Assembly: GCF_963583255.1 (NCBI RefSeq)
Contig: NC_084819.1
Span: forward strand, 17,949,616 to 18,013,615
Length of the DNA stretch: 64,000 bases
Direction: 5' to 3'
DNA from: Pyrus communis
Lineage: Eukaryota > Streptophyta > Magnoliopsida > Rosales > Rosaceae
The notes beneath the pieces were generated by a model. It saw nothing but the letters and a program-made list of their open reading frames with translations. It searched no databases and was not told the DNA's origin. This document shows positions 11,481 through 22,700 of this stretch, piece after piece. Numbering within the stretch: position 1 is the first letter of the stretch; the number at the start of each line of letters is the position of its first letter. Both the position numbers and the translations under genes were made by a program.

Positions 11481-12270
11481 TATAGGGATTGATGAAACGA
11501 TATAGAGATATGAAAAATGTTTGCACTTAGTCTTTATATATTTGGGAAAAGCTTATGACAAGGTCTAAGAGAAATTCTTTGGAGGATTTTAGAGAAGAAA
11601 TGAGTATGAGTAGCATATATTCAAGCAATAAATGATATGTATGATGGATCAAGGATTCAAGGACTACGACATGAATAACAAACTGAAAGCTTTGCCACAA
11701 CCATAGGGTTATGCCAAGACTCAGCTTTTAAGTTCTTACCTTTTTGCATTGGTAATAGATGAGTTAACGGAACATTCAATATGACATCCCTTGGTGTATG
11801 CTTTTTGCAGATGATACAATGAAATATATGAACCGTATGAGGGAGTAAATGCAAAGTTTAACCTTCTGCAGGAAGTTTTGGAATCAAAAGATATTAACCT
11901 AAGTAGGTCAAGGACAGAGTAGATAAAGTGCAAGTTCAGTGGAAATGAGGGTTCAAATGAGACAAGGGGATCATGAAGTACCTAAGAATGAATGCTTTAG
12001 TTATCTTGGATCTTCTTGGAAAATCACAAAGAAATAGATGAAGATCTCTCATCCATAATACAAGCTAGATGGATAACTGGAAGAATGCATCAAGTATGTT
12101 GGGCGACCGTCTTATGCCTCTAAAACTCAAGATAAAATTTTATAGGGCATAGTAAGGCCAACAATGCTTTACAACACGAATGTTGGACAGCCAAACACCA
12201 ATACGTGCAAGAAATGAATGCAGCAAAGATGATAATGTTTCGTTTGGATGTATGGGCAAACGAGAAAAGA
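11480..12270 (+). pseudogene. Decayed LINE reverse transcriptase fragment (RTE-like), copy 1
   Basis: Scattered frames resemble the reverse transcriptase of plant RTE-type non-LTR retrotransposons. Recognisable pieces are a degraded DLxKAYDxV-like block and REILWRI (near 11530-11585), the FADD catalytic motif at 11803-11814, and downstream YLGS-like and CW-AKHQ-like stretches. Many stops and frameshifts are present. The 5' part of the element is missing. A second fragment with nearly the same 5' limit is at 18715. Confidence 0.75.
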
Positions 12271-12970
12271 GATATGTTTTTATAAATAAATTATAAATTC
12301 ATTATCGCATCAGAAGGGTGGGTGAGCATTTAAATGAGGCATGAATCTCTATTGGAGTTTGACTCGTTCGAGAGATTTTCTTCTTAAGATGTTTTGTTTT
12401 TCTTTCTTAAATGCGAGAAGGTAAAAATCAGAAACTTAAATTGTCTTGTTATATAAAGTATATCCGTATGTATGCCAGAAAAGAAAGATAAACAAAAATT
12501 TCTTAAAGAAGAATGAATTTTACCTTGTAAGTGATAATCACCAAAGATATTTATATGTAATAACTCTCTTTTAATGAATGAATGAACCATACCGAAAAAT
12601 TTGCGTTATAATACATGCATCTATGTATGAAAATTTCAAGATAAATTTCCATATAAAACCAAATGGTGGATAATATCAACAAAAATCCAACAAGGTCATG
12701 TAAACAAAATATTATTATGGTAATGAATCTCCAGCCTAGATTTCATATTCTAAATTTGATTTTCAGCGCAAATATTAGTGGAGGTGATGTGTACACATTT
12801 CTTTTTTACTTTTCACCATTGGATTGAATAAATCAAATAAAAATAATGGACATGATTAAACAAAGTTGCGTGAGAGATTAAAAATGGTTCGTGTTATTAT
12901 TTTAAAAATATTAAATTTCGATTGAGGACAAAATATTTCATAATTGATTAAAGTAGCCTCTTGTAAATAC

Positions 12971-12978
12971 TATAAATA
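12971..12978 (+). promoter_or_regulatory. TATA box of MADS copy 1
   Basis: TATAAATA lies in the sequence AATACTATAAATAGC, 114 bases before the ATG. In copy 2 the same site has received a MITE. Confidence 0.6.
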
Positions 12979-13084
12979 GCATAAGCTATCTAGGGTTAAA
13001 GCACACCGACTGAAAGTCTGAAACCTAAAGTTGCCTTCTTCCCTTCATTTCCCTAGTTTCCATTTCATTCTCTATTGAGAAATC

Positions 13085-13671
13085 ATGACCAGAAAGAAAG
13101 TCAAACTAGCCTTCATGATGAACAACTCGTCGCAAAAAGCGACGTTCAGGAAAAAGAGGAAGGGATTCATGAAGAAGTATGAAATCAATAAACTTTGTGA
13201 TGTTCTAACATGCGCTATCATGTACAGTCCAAATAAGTCTCAACCTGATGCCTGGCCTGATCATTCAGAAGTGCGACGCCTCATCGAGCAGTTCAAAAAC
13301 ATGCCCGAGGAGGAGCGGAACAAAGTGATGGTGAACCTAAGATGTTTCTGAAGCAGATGGTCGAAATGGAGCTGGAGAAGGTAAACAAGCTGGAGAAAGG
13401 GAACCGAGAATTGGAAATTTGGATGGCAATGAACCACTTCATTGCTGGGAAGCCCCTGAACGACTTGCAGTTCACTGATTTAAAGGAAATGAGGAGGATG
13501 ATCGAAGAAAAATTGAAGGAATTTGAAGCGAATATCAAGAGCTGGAAGGAGGAGCTGGCGAAGATGAATCAACTCTTAGGTGCACAACCTACAGTAGCTG
13601 GTGAGAACATTCAGAACGTCATGCAGATGGTTCCATGGTCCATGTGGGACGTGCCGACCAAAAGTTCTTGA
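13085..13671 (+). pseudogene. Type I (M-gamma) MADS-box gene, AGL80-like, frameshifted
   Basis: The first 60 residues form a type I MADS domain (MTRKKVKLAFMMNNSSQKAT, FRKKRKGFMKK, CAIMYSPNKSQPDAWP), as in the AGL80/PHERES group of DNA-binding regulators that act mainly in the female gametophyte and endosperm. Compared with the copy at 16810, one codon is missing after FMKK and one base is lost near 13336-13341. The frame therefore ends at 13351 as an 88-residue product. The homologous C-terminal region, rich in Lys/Glu and probably coiled coil, continues in another frame from about 13342 to 13671. The MADS domain itself is open, so a short DNA-binding product is possible. Confidence 0.8.
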
Positions 13672-14207
13672 TGTGGATGATAATGTGTCGACTTTTGGGC
13701 ATTAGGACCACAATGTTCGGTGGTGCTGGATGATCTAAGAACCCCTTTAATTTCCCTTGAGCTATTTAAGTAGTTTTTGTATTTTATTTTTATGTTATTT
13801 TTCTTCATCGTTGTTTTAAGTTATTTCTAATTTTATGCTTGCTTATCTTGACCTCAAAACCACATGGTTCCTATGCCTCTTAATTTCTTGCATTTAATCT
13901 AGAAAAAATTAATTATATAAGGTTGTTTGGTAACTTTGGTTTGTATTCAACATTCTTAGACTACTTATTGGTATTAAGATCTAGTGGTGTTTCTCGTTAT
14001 TTGTAAGTGAGAGGTCATAGGTCTGTAATTCATGGATGGTGGAGTCAATTTATCTTTCTCTCCTTAATATATAAACCTAACCCCTATCAAACTCACATTA
14101 TTATGACAATAATGTAACACAAATCAAAGTTAGGTTGCATGATTCTTACATATAGACATTACACTCATTTAAACTATTGTGCAATGCCCAACGGTTTAAT
14201 CAAAGCC

Positions 14208-14211
<4 letters not shown>

Positions 14212-14238
<27 letters not shown>

Positions 14239-14286
14239 TATAGTTTTGCTATATATATATCTGTGTGTGTGTGCGCGCGCGCGCGT
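14212..14286. repeat. GT / AT / GT-GC alternating microsatellite
   Basis: About 13 GT units, a short AT run, then TG units that turn into GC units. Alternating purine-pyrimidine DNA of this kind can adopt the Z form. Confidence 0.9.
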
Positions 14287-14814
14287 ATGTTTTTAAAAGT
14301 TCAAAAAGATGCTAAGTTCTAGCCGGACATCAATATGGGGCCTCATGCCTGGATGGCTAGGTTGGACCTAGGAGGATTTAATGAAATTTACTATATAACA
14401 TATAAATAGGTGCCTACTTGCACTCTACAAAAAAATACTTGCATTGAGAATTTAGGAAAGTTAAAATTTATGTTATCATGGCATTGACATCGTCACAGAC
14501 CAATGTATCAAAAATAAGAAAACCCGGAACCAAATTCGACAACTCAATAATTCCATAATCTAAAATTGAGGTCATCTTTCATCTTAATCAATATTCAATG
14601 AATCAATATATGTAAATGGCACGAGAGAGTCTAGGTGAATGGCAGCTACAACACCTGACGCATGTAAAGTCAGAGTTGGCGCAAACGGAGGTGAGAGAGA
14701 GGAAGAGAGAGAACGTGACTGTGCGAAGAGGCACGGAAAAGAGAAACAAGAAATGTGCGAGAGACATAATATGAAAATTATTATTTGAACTATATAACAT
14801 CTTTCTACACCCAA

Positions 14815-15420
14815 TGTTTTAAAAAACTAGCCTCGGGGAGCGCCTAGGGCGTCTTTGAGACCAGGCAGTGAGGCTAACGCCTCTGTTTTGTTGAAGTGGG
14901 CAAAACGCTTTGCCGGAGACGCCTAGGCGGTGGAGGCGCGCCTCAAGGCATCTCAGGCACCTTGTCTGGCCTTTTTAAAAAAAAAAAAAAATACCACCCA
15001 AACCAAAACGACACTATTTGGGTAAGGGTTTTCAGTTTCAAAATACAGATTCGACCACTTCCTTCTTCACCCTCTTTTCCCATGCCAGAAACACACAGCC
15101 GCATCACCCCAGTCGATCGTCCTCTCCCAGTTGCCACACTGTCATCACCATGCCGTCATCACCCCAGCGCTGTTAGCAAACCCACAATCAAATCCCCTAT
15201 TTTAAAGGTTAAGGTTTCTGAAATTCTGCAAAAGTTAGGGATTTGATTTTTTTGAATTTTTTTTTTTTTTTAACTGGTGTGAAGCCTTGGAGTTGGAAAG
15301 CAGAAAAATAGAGAGGAGTGGAGGTATAAGGGGAGGAGGCTAAAGGCTTAAGGGGATGGGAGAAGGATTCGGGATTATGGCTAAAGGCTTAAGGGGATTG
15401 GACTGTAGGTGTTTCATAAA
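14815..15420. repeat. GC-rich dispersed repeat of uncertain class
   Basis: It begins after AATGTTTTAAAAAACTAGCC and is rich in GCCTAGGCG-type words, then an A-run near 14977-14991 and a C/T-rich part. It looks like a mobile repeat by composition, but I cannot define both ends or a target duplication. Confidence 0.35.
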
Positions 15421-16558
15421 AATAATTGAAAAATTAGTCCCATGTTAGTATTGTACTATTGTTGGAAAACTTCAACTGTATGTGATACCTTTTTTTTTTT
15501 TTTTTTTTTTTACTAATGAGGTTGTTTCTTCATGATTATGTGGTGCATCTCTAGTATACCTCATGTGAATTTTTAATGATAATCTAAGCTGGTAATGAGT
15601 AGAAGTTTTTTACCAGCCTAATGTACAAATAAGTCCAAGTAATTAAATCAGGAGTTAAATAATAGCCACATGCTATGGAAAGATGAGATTCTATAAGACA
15701 TTACCTCTTTTTGATCCAAAAGAGCTAGTGGCAATTTTTGCTCAGGCGTCAGTTCAGTCTTAGACATTTTTGCTCTGCATATATGCCAAAATCAGTACGT
15801 GTTCATGAACATTATCTGATTCTTATTCAATAGTCATTTTCCAAACAATTTTTGTTGGATGTCCACTTCTCGAAGTGTTCTATTAAGCTTTTTATTGGAT
15901 TGCTTTATCTCATTCAAAAAAGTAATTGAGTATGGTCATTGGTCATCACTGTAACTGTTGCATAAATTAATAGATTGTTGGTTCCTTAACTGTATGCATC
16001 GAATGTTTATTGTTTAGGCATTGAAGAATATGGCTTCTTCTTCTACGAAAGATTTTGCTTGGCAATGGACAAAAAGATTTGGATCCTGTCACCAAGCACT
16101 TCTATTGTGTTTTTTTTTAACCACAAATGCATGGGTTCAATTTCTAGATTTAAACATCACTTGGGTGGTGTAAGTTCGGGAGAATGATAAGTTGTAATAC
16201 CTGCACCTACGAATGAAATTTCAAAATAAACTTCCATATAATACCAGATGGTGGATAATATCAAACAAAAATCCAACAAGCTCATGAAAATAAATTTCTA
16301 TTATGCTAATAAATCTCCAGCCTAGATTTCATATTATAAATTTGTTAGTCGCATAAATATTTGTGAGATAATTTTGACACTTTTATTTTATTTTTTATCA
16401 TCAGATTTAATAAATCAAATAGAAATAACGGACATGATTAAACAAAAATGCTGAGAAACTAAAATTGTGCTTGTTTATCACCTCAAAAGTATTAAATTTC
16501 TATTGATGACAAAATATGTCATAATTAATTAAAGTAGCCCCTTGCAAAATACTATAAA

Positions 16559-16691
16559 GGAAAATACTTGGCTACTGAATGTTTCAGGAGGAACTCCTGC
16601 TTACACCCAATCCCAGGTGAACATGTGTCCAAGTTCAGGATTGGAGGTAAGCCGGAGCTCCTGCTGAAACTTCAGCAGTTAAGCGGCGTTC
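16559..16691. mobile_element. Mutator-type MITE in the TATA region of MADS copy 2
   Basis: 133 bases, absent from the paralogous promoter at 12970. It is flanked by a perfect 9-base duplication TACTATAAA (16550-16558 and 16692-16700). The ends are imperfect inverted repeats of about 45 bases (outer left contains TGTTTCAGGAGGAACTCCTG, outer right its near complement). A 9-base duplication is characteristic of the Mutator superfamily. Confidence 0.85.
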
Positions 16692-16694
16692 TAC

Positions 16695-16702
16695 TATAAA
16701 TA
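16695..16702 (+). promoter_or_regulatory. TATA box of MADS copy 2, rebuilt by MITE target duplication
   Basis: TATAAATA downstream of the MITE overlaps the right-hand copy of the target duplication, so the TATA element survives 108 bases before the ATG. A partial second TATA (TATAAAGG) remains upstream of the MITE at 16553. Confidence 0.6.
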
Positions 16703-16809
16703 GGATTAGCTATTTAGGGTTCAACCACACCGTCTAAGAGTATGAAACCCTAAAGCCGCCTTCTTCCCTTCCTTTCCCTAGTTTTCATTTCTCTCTTCTT
16801 TGAGAAATT

Positions 16810-17286
16810 ATGACTAGAAGGAAAGTGAATTTAGCCTTCATCATGAACGACTCGTCGCGAAAAGTGACATTCAGGAAAAAGAAGAGGGGATTCATGAAGA
16901 AGATGTTTGAAATCAATAAACTTTGTGATTTTCTAACATGTGCTGTCATATACAGTCCAGATGAGCCTCAACCTGATGTCTGGCCTAATCCTTCAGAAGC
17001 GCGACGCCTCATTGAGCAGTTCGAGAACATGCCCGAGGAGGAGCGAAATAAAAAGATGGTGACCCATGAGATGTTTCTGAAGCAGATGGTTGAAAAGGAG
17101 CAAGAGAAGGTGAACAAGCAAAAAAAAGAGAACCGAGAGGTGGAAATTTGGCTGGCCATGAACCAGTGCCTCACTGGGAAGCCCCTGAACGGCTTGGCGT
17201 TCACTGATATACAGGAAATAGGGTGGATGATCGACGGGAGATTGAAGGAAGTTGTCGCGATTCAGAGAAGAAGGAAGAGGAGCTAG
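16810..17286 (+). CDS. Type I (M-gamma) MADS-box protein, AGL80-like
   Basis: A 158-residue frame with a complete type I MADS domain (residues 1-60: MTRRKVNLAFIMNDSSRKVT, FMKKMFEINKLCD, AVIYSPDEPQPDVWP). It is followed by the M-gamma region (RLIEQFENMPEEERNKKMV) and a charged, probably coiled-coil stretch (EKEQEKVNKQKKENREVEIW). It would be a nuclear DNA-binding protein; relatives work as M-gamma/M-alpha dimers in embryo sac and endosperm. Relative to copy 1, one base is missing near 17255, so the last residues (AIQRRRKRS) are out of the ancestral frame, and the old C-terminus continues in another frame to 17495. No intron is needed, as usual for type I genes. It may be functional with a shortened tail, or an early pseudogene. 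Confidence 0.7.
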   Translation: MTRRKVNLAFIMNDSSRKVTFRKKKRGFMKKMFEINKLCDFLTCAVIYSPDEPQPDVWPNPSEARRLIEQFENMPEEERNKKMVTHEMFLKQMVEKEQEKVNKQKKENREVEIWLAMNQCLTGKPLNGLAFTDIQEIGWMIDGRLKEVVAIQRRRKRS

Positions 17287-17642
17287 CGAAGATGAATCAA
17301 CCCTTAGGTGCACAACCGTCAGTGACTTCAGCGACAATTGATGAAAACATTCAGAACGCCATACAGGTGGTTCCATGGTCCACTGGGGACGTGCCGACCC
17401 CACAATCTGGTGATATGGATCATGTTGGTTTAAGGATTAGGACCACCATGTTAGATGGTGTTAGGTGGTCTTATAACCCCGTTAAATTCCCTTGAGTTAT
17501 TTAAGAAGTTTTTGTTGTATTTATTTTCGTTATTTTGCTTCAACCGTGTTTTAAGCTTCTATTTTGATGCTTGTTTACCTTGACATCAAAACCACGGAGT
17601 TTCTATCTTTTAATTTCTTGAATTTTACGTAGGAAAAATTAA

Positions 17643-18580
17643 GGGTAAATTACACAGAACTACCTCAACTATTGGGTCATTAACAGTTTCATACATCGTC
17701 TTTAAAAAGTTTCAATGTCATACCGTATCTTCGAATTTGTTGCAATGTCATACCTTCCGTCAGTTGTCTGTCAATTCCTCCGTTAAATACTGACGTGACA
17801 CATTCTATTAAAAAACTAATAAAATATTATTTAAAACTACAAAAAAATCATTTAATAATTGTTAATTATTAAAATAATAATTAATTAAAGAAAAGTTATT
17901 TAAAAATTAAAAAAAAAAACCGACCCCATGTTTGTCTTCCCCCCCCCCGGGCAACCCCCTTCTTCCCCCACCCCCTATAACCTAGAAAGAAAGAAGAAGA
18001 AGAAAAAAAAAACACCCACCCCATGTTTGTCTTCCCCCCACCCCCTGCAACCCAGAAAGAAAGAAAGAAGAAGAAGAAGGAAAAAGAAAAAAAAAAAACC
18101 CCATCTTCATCTTCCCCGACCCCCCTTCCTTGCAACCCACCCATTTCTTCCTCCTCCCGTCTTCCCTTTCCTTCCTCCTCCGCACCCACTACCTGCAACC
18201 CAAAAAAAAAAAAAAGCCATCTTCATCTTCCCCGATCCCACTTTCCCTACAACCCAAATCCCATCTTTCGCCGATTCCGCGGGTGGAGAAATTGGGCACG
18301 GAGAAAATAGGGGGAATGGGTGTGGATTTAAGGAGTGGGGTGTGTAGAGGAGGGAAGAGGGTGGGTGCGGAGGAGGAGGGAAGAGGAAAACAGGAAGGGG
18401 AAGAAAGGGGTGGGTTGCAGCGAATGGGGGGTCGAGGAAGATGAAGATGAAGATGGGTTTTTTTTTTTTTTTTTTCTCTTCTTCTTTTTCTTCTTCTTTC
18501 TTTTTGGGTTGTAGGGGGTGGGGGGAGAAACTGGTGGAGCGGAGGGGGGGGGGAAGATGAACATGGGTGGGTTATTTATT

Positions 18581-18613
<33 letters not shown>

Positions 18614-18719
18614 TTAATTATAATAATAATTATTATTATATTTTAAAAAATATTAAATGATTTTTTTTTGTTTTTAATAATATTTTATTAGTTTTTTTAA
18701 TAGAAAGTGTGCCACGTCA
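17643..18719. mobile_element. Fold-back / Mutator-like DNA transposon remnant, right end lost
   Basis: The left end starts GGGTAAATTACACAG and runs through CCTCCGTTAAATACTGACGTG, typical of plant non-autonomous Mutator-like or fold-back elements. The stretch 17788-17925 is the inverted complement of about 18575-18719, forming long AT-rich arms. The core (17930-18560) is polypurine/polypyrimidine and holds several copies of a C-rich/GAAAGAAG-rich repeat, in opposite orientation on the two sides. The right arm ends abruptly at GCCACGTCAC, where LINE sequence begins, so the outer ~145 bases of the right end are missing. Confidence 0.7.
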
Positions 18720-19785
18720 CAAGCCATCTCTTACTAAGATTGATGAAACGACATAGAGATATTCAAAATGATTTGCACATGGTCTTTGTAGATTTGAAAA
18801 AAACGTATAACAGGGTCCCAAGAGAAATTCTTTGGAGAATTCCAGAGAAGAATGAAGTGCAAGTATCATATATTCAATCAATAAATGATATGTATAATGA
18901 AGCAATGACTGTAATAAGAACTCATAAAGGACAAACTAAAAGCTTTCCCATTACCATAGGGTTACACCAAGGCTAATCTTTAAGCCTTAACCTTTTTGCA
19001 TTGGTAATGAATAAATTAACGAGATATATTCAAGATGATATCTCTTGATGTATGCTTTTCGCAGATGATGTAGTGCTAATAAATGAAACGCTTGACGGAG
19101 TGAATGCGAAGCTTAACCTTTGGAAGGAAGTTCTGGATTCTAAGTAGGTCAAAGATAGAGTGGAGTGCAAGTTCAATGAGAATTGAGGTGAGAATATGAT
19201 AGGGGTGATGACTGGAGATTAGGAAGTACAAAAGAGTGAAAGCTTTTGTTACCTTGGATTTATCTTGCAAAAGAACCAAGAATTGGAAAGGGATCTCAAC
19301 TATAGAATACAAGTTGAATGGATGAAGTGGAATAGTCATTGGATGTGTTGTGCAACCGTTGTATGCCACTAAAGTTTAAGGTAAAATTTTATAAGACGAC
19401 AATAAAGCCAACAATACTTTATGGCACGGAATGTTGGATGGTTAAGCATCAAAACGTGTAAAAAATAAGGTAACATAGATGAGAATGCTTCGTTAGATGT
19501 AAAGTATGAGATTAAGATTAAGGATATCGGAGGTAAAGTAGAAGTGATTGCAATTGAAGATAAGATGAGTTGTTAAGGTGGTTTGGACATGTGAACCGAA
19601 AACCTACAAATGCTCCAGTGAAAAAATGCGATTGTGAGATAGGCTCATGGTAAAAGGGGTAAAGGAAGACTTGCAAAGGGACTTTGAGAAAAGACATGGA
19701 GTACTTGGAACTAACATAAAACTTGTCGAGTACAGTGGCATTCTAAGATTTATAAAGTTACTCCATTTAATGGTGTTGTAGAATT
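18715..19785 (+). pseudogene. LINE reverse transcriptase fragment (RTE-like), copy 2
   Basis: It is better preserved than the fragment at 11480. An open stretch to 18976 reads NDLHMVFVDLKKTYNRVPRE and, further on, PITIGLHQG, then a stop. Homology continues through LFALVMNKLTR, the FADD motif at 19058-19069, [17 protein letters not shown]-like and CWMVKHQN-like stretches, to a terminal RIYKVTPF-like end near 19785. It is truncated at the 5' side and carries several stops. It represents the C-terminal half of an RTE-type polyprotein. Confidence 0.8.
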
Positions 19786-22700
19786 TCTCCATAATCCAAT
19801 GTTGTTTCTATGATACTTTTAATACAAAATAGTTTCTCCAAGATCCATGGAAATATATATAAACATGTCTGGGAGGGGGAAGGGTTGAATGTGGATCCTC
19901 TTGGATATAAAATTTCTTGATATGGTATGAGAAAATCAAACAACCAACTAAGCAACAAGTAAACAAAATTAGATGACCTATTTTGACAAGAAAAGTGCAT
20001 GCAGGTAGTTGGAGACGTTTTCGTAAAGAGTTCTCTATATTATTTTCAAAAACATTTACACAAAGAACAACTTAAATATTGAAAGACGACTTCTAAATGT
20101 TCATACTTTTCATATTGAATAATAATTTTTATAGTATCATGAGAACACTTTCGGAGAGAAAATATAACCGTGTTTATTTTAGTTATTGTTTTGGTTATTG
20201 TTATGAGAAGCACAAGTAGTCAAGAAAAATAATCAGCGGAACCAAATATAATTGATATTGGCAGATGTCACTTTACTGCAATTTTGGAAAATAATCATAC
20301 CAATGCTATAGTATGGGTTCGATTCTCACTGATTTTTCTTTGTTTTAAAAATTAACCATTTAACTCATTAACACTATTATTTCTATAAAAAAAATATATA
20401 TATAACTGATGCCGTATTGTACGAAAGAGATATTGCCCGTGGTTGTGCAATAAATATTTAATTAATATATATATGTTTGTAATATATAACCCACTCACGA
20501 ACCACATCATGTAAGTAATAATTATTTGATGTGGAGACAACCTATGTACTACTGCATAGAATTTTTACCACCTGCAAAATTAAGGTAAAAAATATTTAAA
20601 AATACTTATACGTGAACAAGATTATCATAGTATAAAAAAGCTCAAAAACATAAAATATTTACAAAATAACAAGGTTATCATAGTAAAGAAAGCTCAATTA
20701 AAATCGTTTTCTGTAAGGATTGATATGAATAACTTGTATTTTAACCCACTGTTAATTAACTATTCAACACAAGATTTAGAAAAGATTTGTAATTGTGAAT
20801 TAAAGTAAAAGACAAACAATAAAAACAACTAAATTAACAAGGATTGAAATCGGCAATAAGAAAACAAATGTTTTGGAAAATCAAATGTAAAAGGCACTCG
20901 GGTTTAGCCATCACCATCGACAATCCTACGTAGTTCTACAAATTATTTATAAATTACACATGCAAACTTTGAATGTTAGATTTTCGTAATGCATATTCCA
21001 CTTGGTATGTTCAAGTTAGAATGTACATCTAATATGTAACCTGTCTGTGATATTCAAATTAAATATAAACATGGAAGACTCATTAAGTTGTGTGAGAAAC
21101 TTTTGAAAAATCATGCAATGCTTAAGAGTGTGATGTTTGCCTTAAGTGAGTTTACAATTGTCAATCATAAGAAGCCCTATTCAATTCCAGGGTGATGTTC
21201 CAACAAAAATTACATCAAATTTTCTTGTCTAAACATCCTAATATATAGTGATCACTCATCAAGACATGTAGATAGTTTAAACACGGTGATAATAACTTTT
21301 ACATTCATCTCGTTACCTAGAAATTCTCCAAGTATCTTTTGTTACAGCTTAAAGGAGAGGGCTATATGAAATTAAAATTCCTCAAATGGCAAGTGAGATA
21401 TTTTTTCCACAGTGTAGTTGTATTTTATGGTGTAAGAATCTGAAATTGTGCTCTGGAATGTGCTTTGAAAAATGTAAAGAAGGTTCTTATTCTATGTAGA
21501 ACTTTGAAGGGTTAACCCTAGACAATCAATTATTCGATGCATATGAACCATCAAAAGGTACTCCTCAGGGATCTTATAAAAGTGAAACTTATACAGGTTT
21601 AGAAAGATCACAGTTCAATACAGCTATACAGAAGTGCATCCAACTCTGACTGAACCAACAATTTTAGGCTGGAATCGCTAGTGACTTGTCTCACTTTGTT
21701 TTTATGTCTCGAATGTGTACCTTAATGGAGGCGGAGCCATTCAGAAATCGATAAAATTAAAAAAATAATAAAAAAGTAAAAAAAGAAAATAATAAAATAA
21801 TAAAAAAAGTGGAATACAAAGGATGACTGAAATCAAAACCGACAACAAATGACTGAGACCTTAATGAACTGAAATCCAACTCTCACTGCACCAACAACTA
21901 GGCTGGAATCACTAGTGACTTGTCTCAATTTGTTTTTATGTCTCGAATGTGTACGTTAATGGAGGCGGAGCCATTCAGAAATCGATAAAAAAAAGAAGTG
22001 GAATACAAAGGACGACTGAAATCAAAACCGACAACGAATGACTGAGACCTTAATGAACTAATGAAACGAAAAATTAGTAATCCAAACCAACAACTAATGA
22101 ACGAAAATCAGTTCAATCTCTACTTAATTACTTAAGAGCAATGCTAGAGAGAGATCAAATTTTTTAAACCAAATGATGTGTCACTAATAAGAAACAAGCA
22201 TGTTAATCAATATTTTAATCCAATTATCTACAACCACATTATTTAGTTTGCAAATTTGATTTAAAAAATTTAATCTCTTTGACATTACTCTTACTTAAAT
22301 ATGAGACAGACTAGAGAAAGAAATAATCCCTTCGAATACTGCTAAATTATAGTACATTCAGAAACTAGCAGCAAATGACTGAGAACTTCATGAACGAAAA
22401 GTTATCTATCTGAACCAACAGCGAATTAATGAATGTAAATTAGTACAACCTCCACTTACTTTAATATGAGATATTACATTAGTTCACCAAGCCTGTAACC
22501 AACATCATAGCATTTAATTAGTAGTCAAATTAGTGAAGAATGTTGAAAAGCTGCTCCAGTTGTTTGATTAGCTGATTCAAGTTATGATTCAATACAGGGG
22601 TAAAGAACTAAAGATTCAGGGTTTAAGGAAAATCTGCTATTATGTGACACACAACGTGCATACTTGTAGACACCGAAACAACAGCCAGATTAACGAAAAT

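Larger units (their letters stand above)
12600..13870 (+). repeat. MADS tandem duplication unit, copy 1
   Basis: Promoter, coding region and 3' flank here align with 16198-17640 (for example the stretch around ATGGTGGATAATATCAA at 12664 and 16241, and the TATA region). The two units are diverged but clearly paralogous. Confidence 0.8.
13880..16197. other. Intergenic DNA between MADS copies, repeats only
   Basis: It contains GT and GC/GT microsatellites (14212-14286), a GC-rich dispersed repeat (about 14815-15420), homopolymer T near 15491-15510 and otherwise AT-rich DNA. I see no supported gene. Confidence 0.5.
16198..17640 (+). repeat. MADS tandem duplication unit, copy 2
   Basis: Paralogous to 12600-13870, with a 133-base MITE added in the promoter (16559-16691). 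Confidence 0.8.

Noticed and set aside
17896..18564. Several overlapping Lys/Pro/Phe-rich open frames on both strands
   Set aside because: Produced by polypurine/polypyrimidine DNA in the fold-back element.
21660..21690. GGCTGGAATCGCTAGTGACTT resembles the 3' end of small-subunit rRNA
   Set aside because: The similarity is about 15 bases and does not extend to either side.
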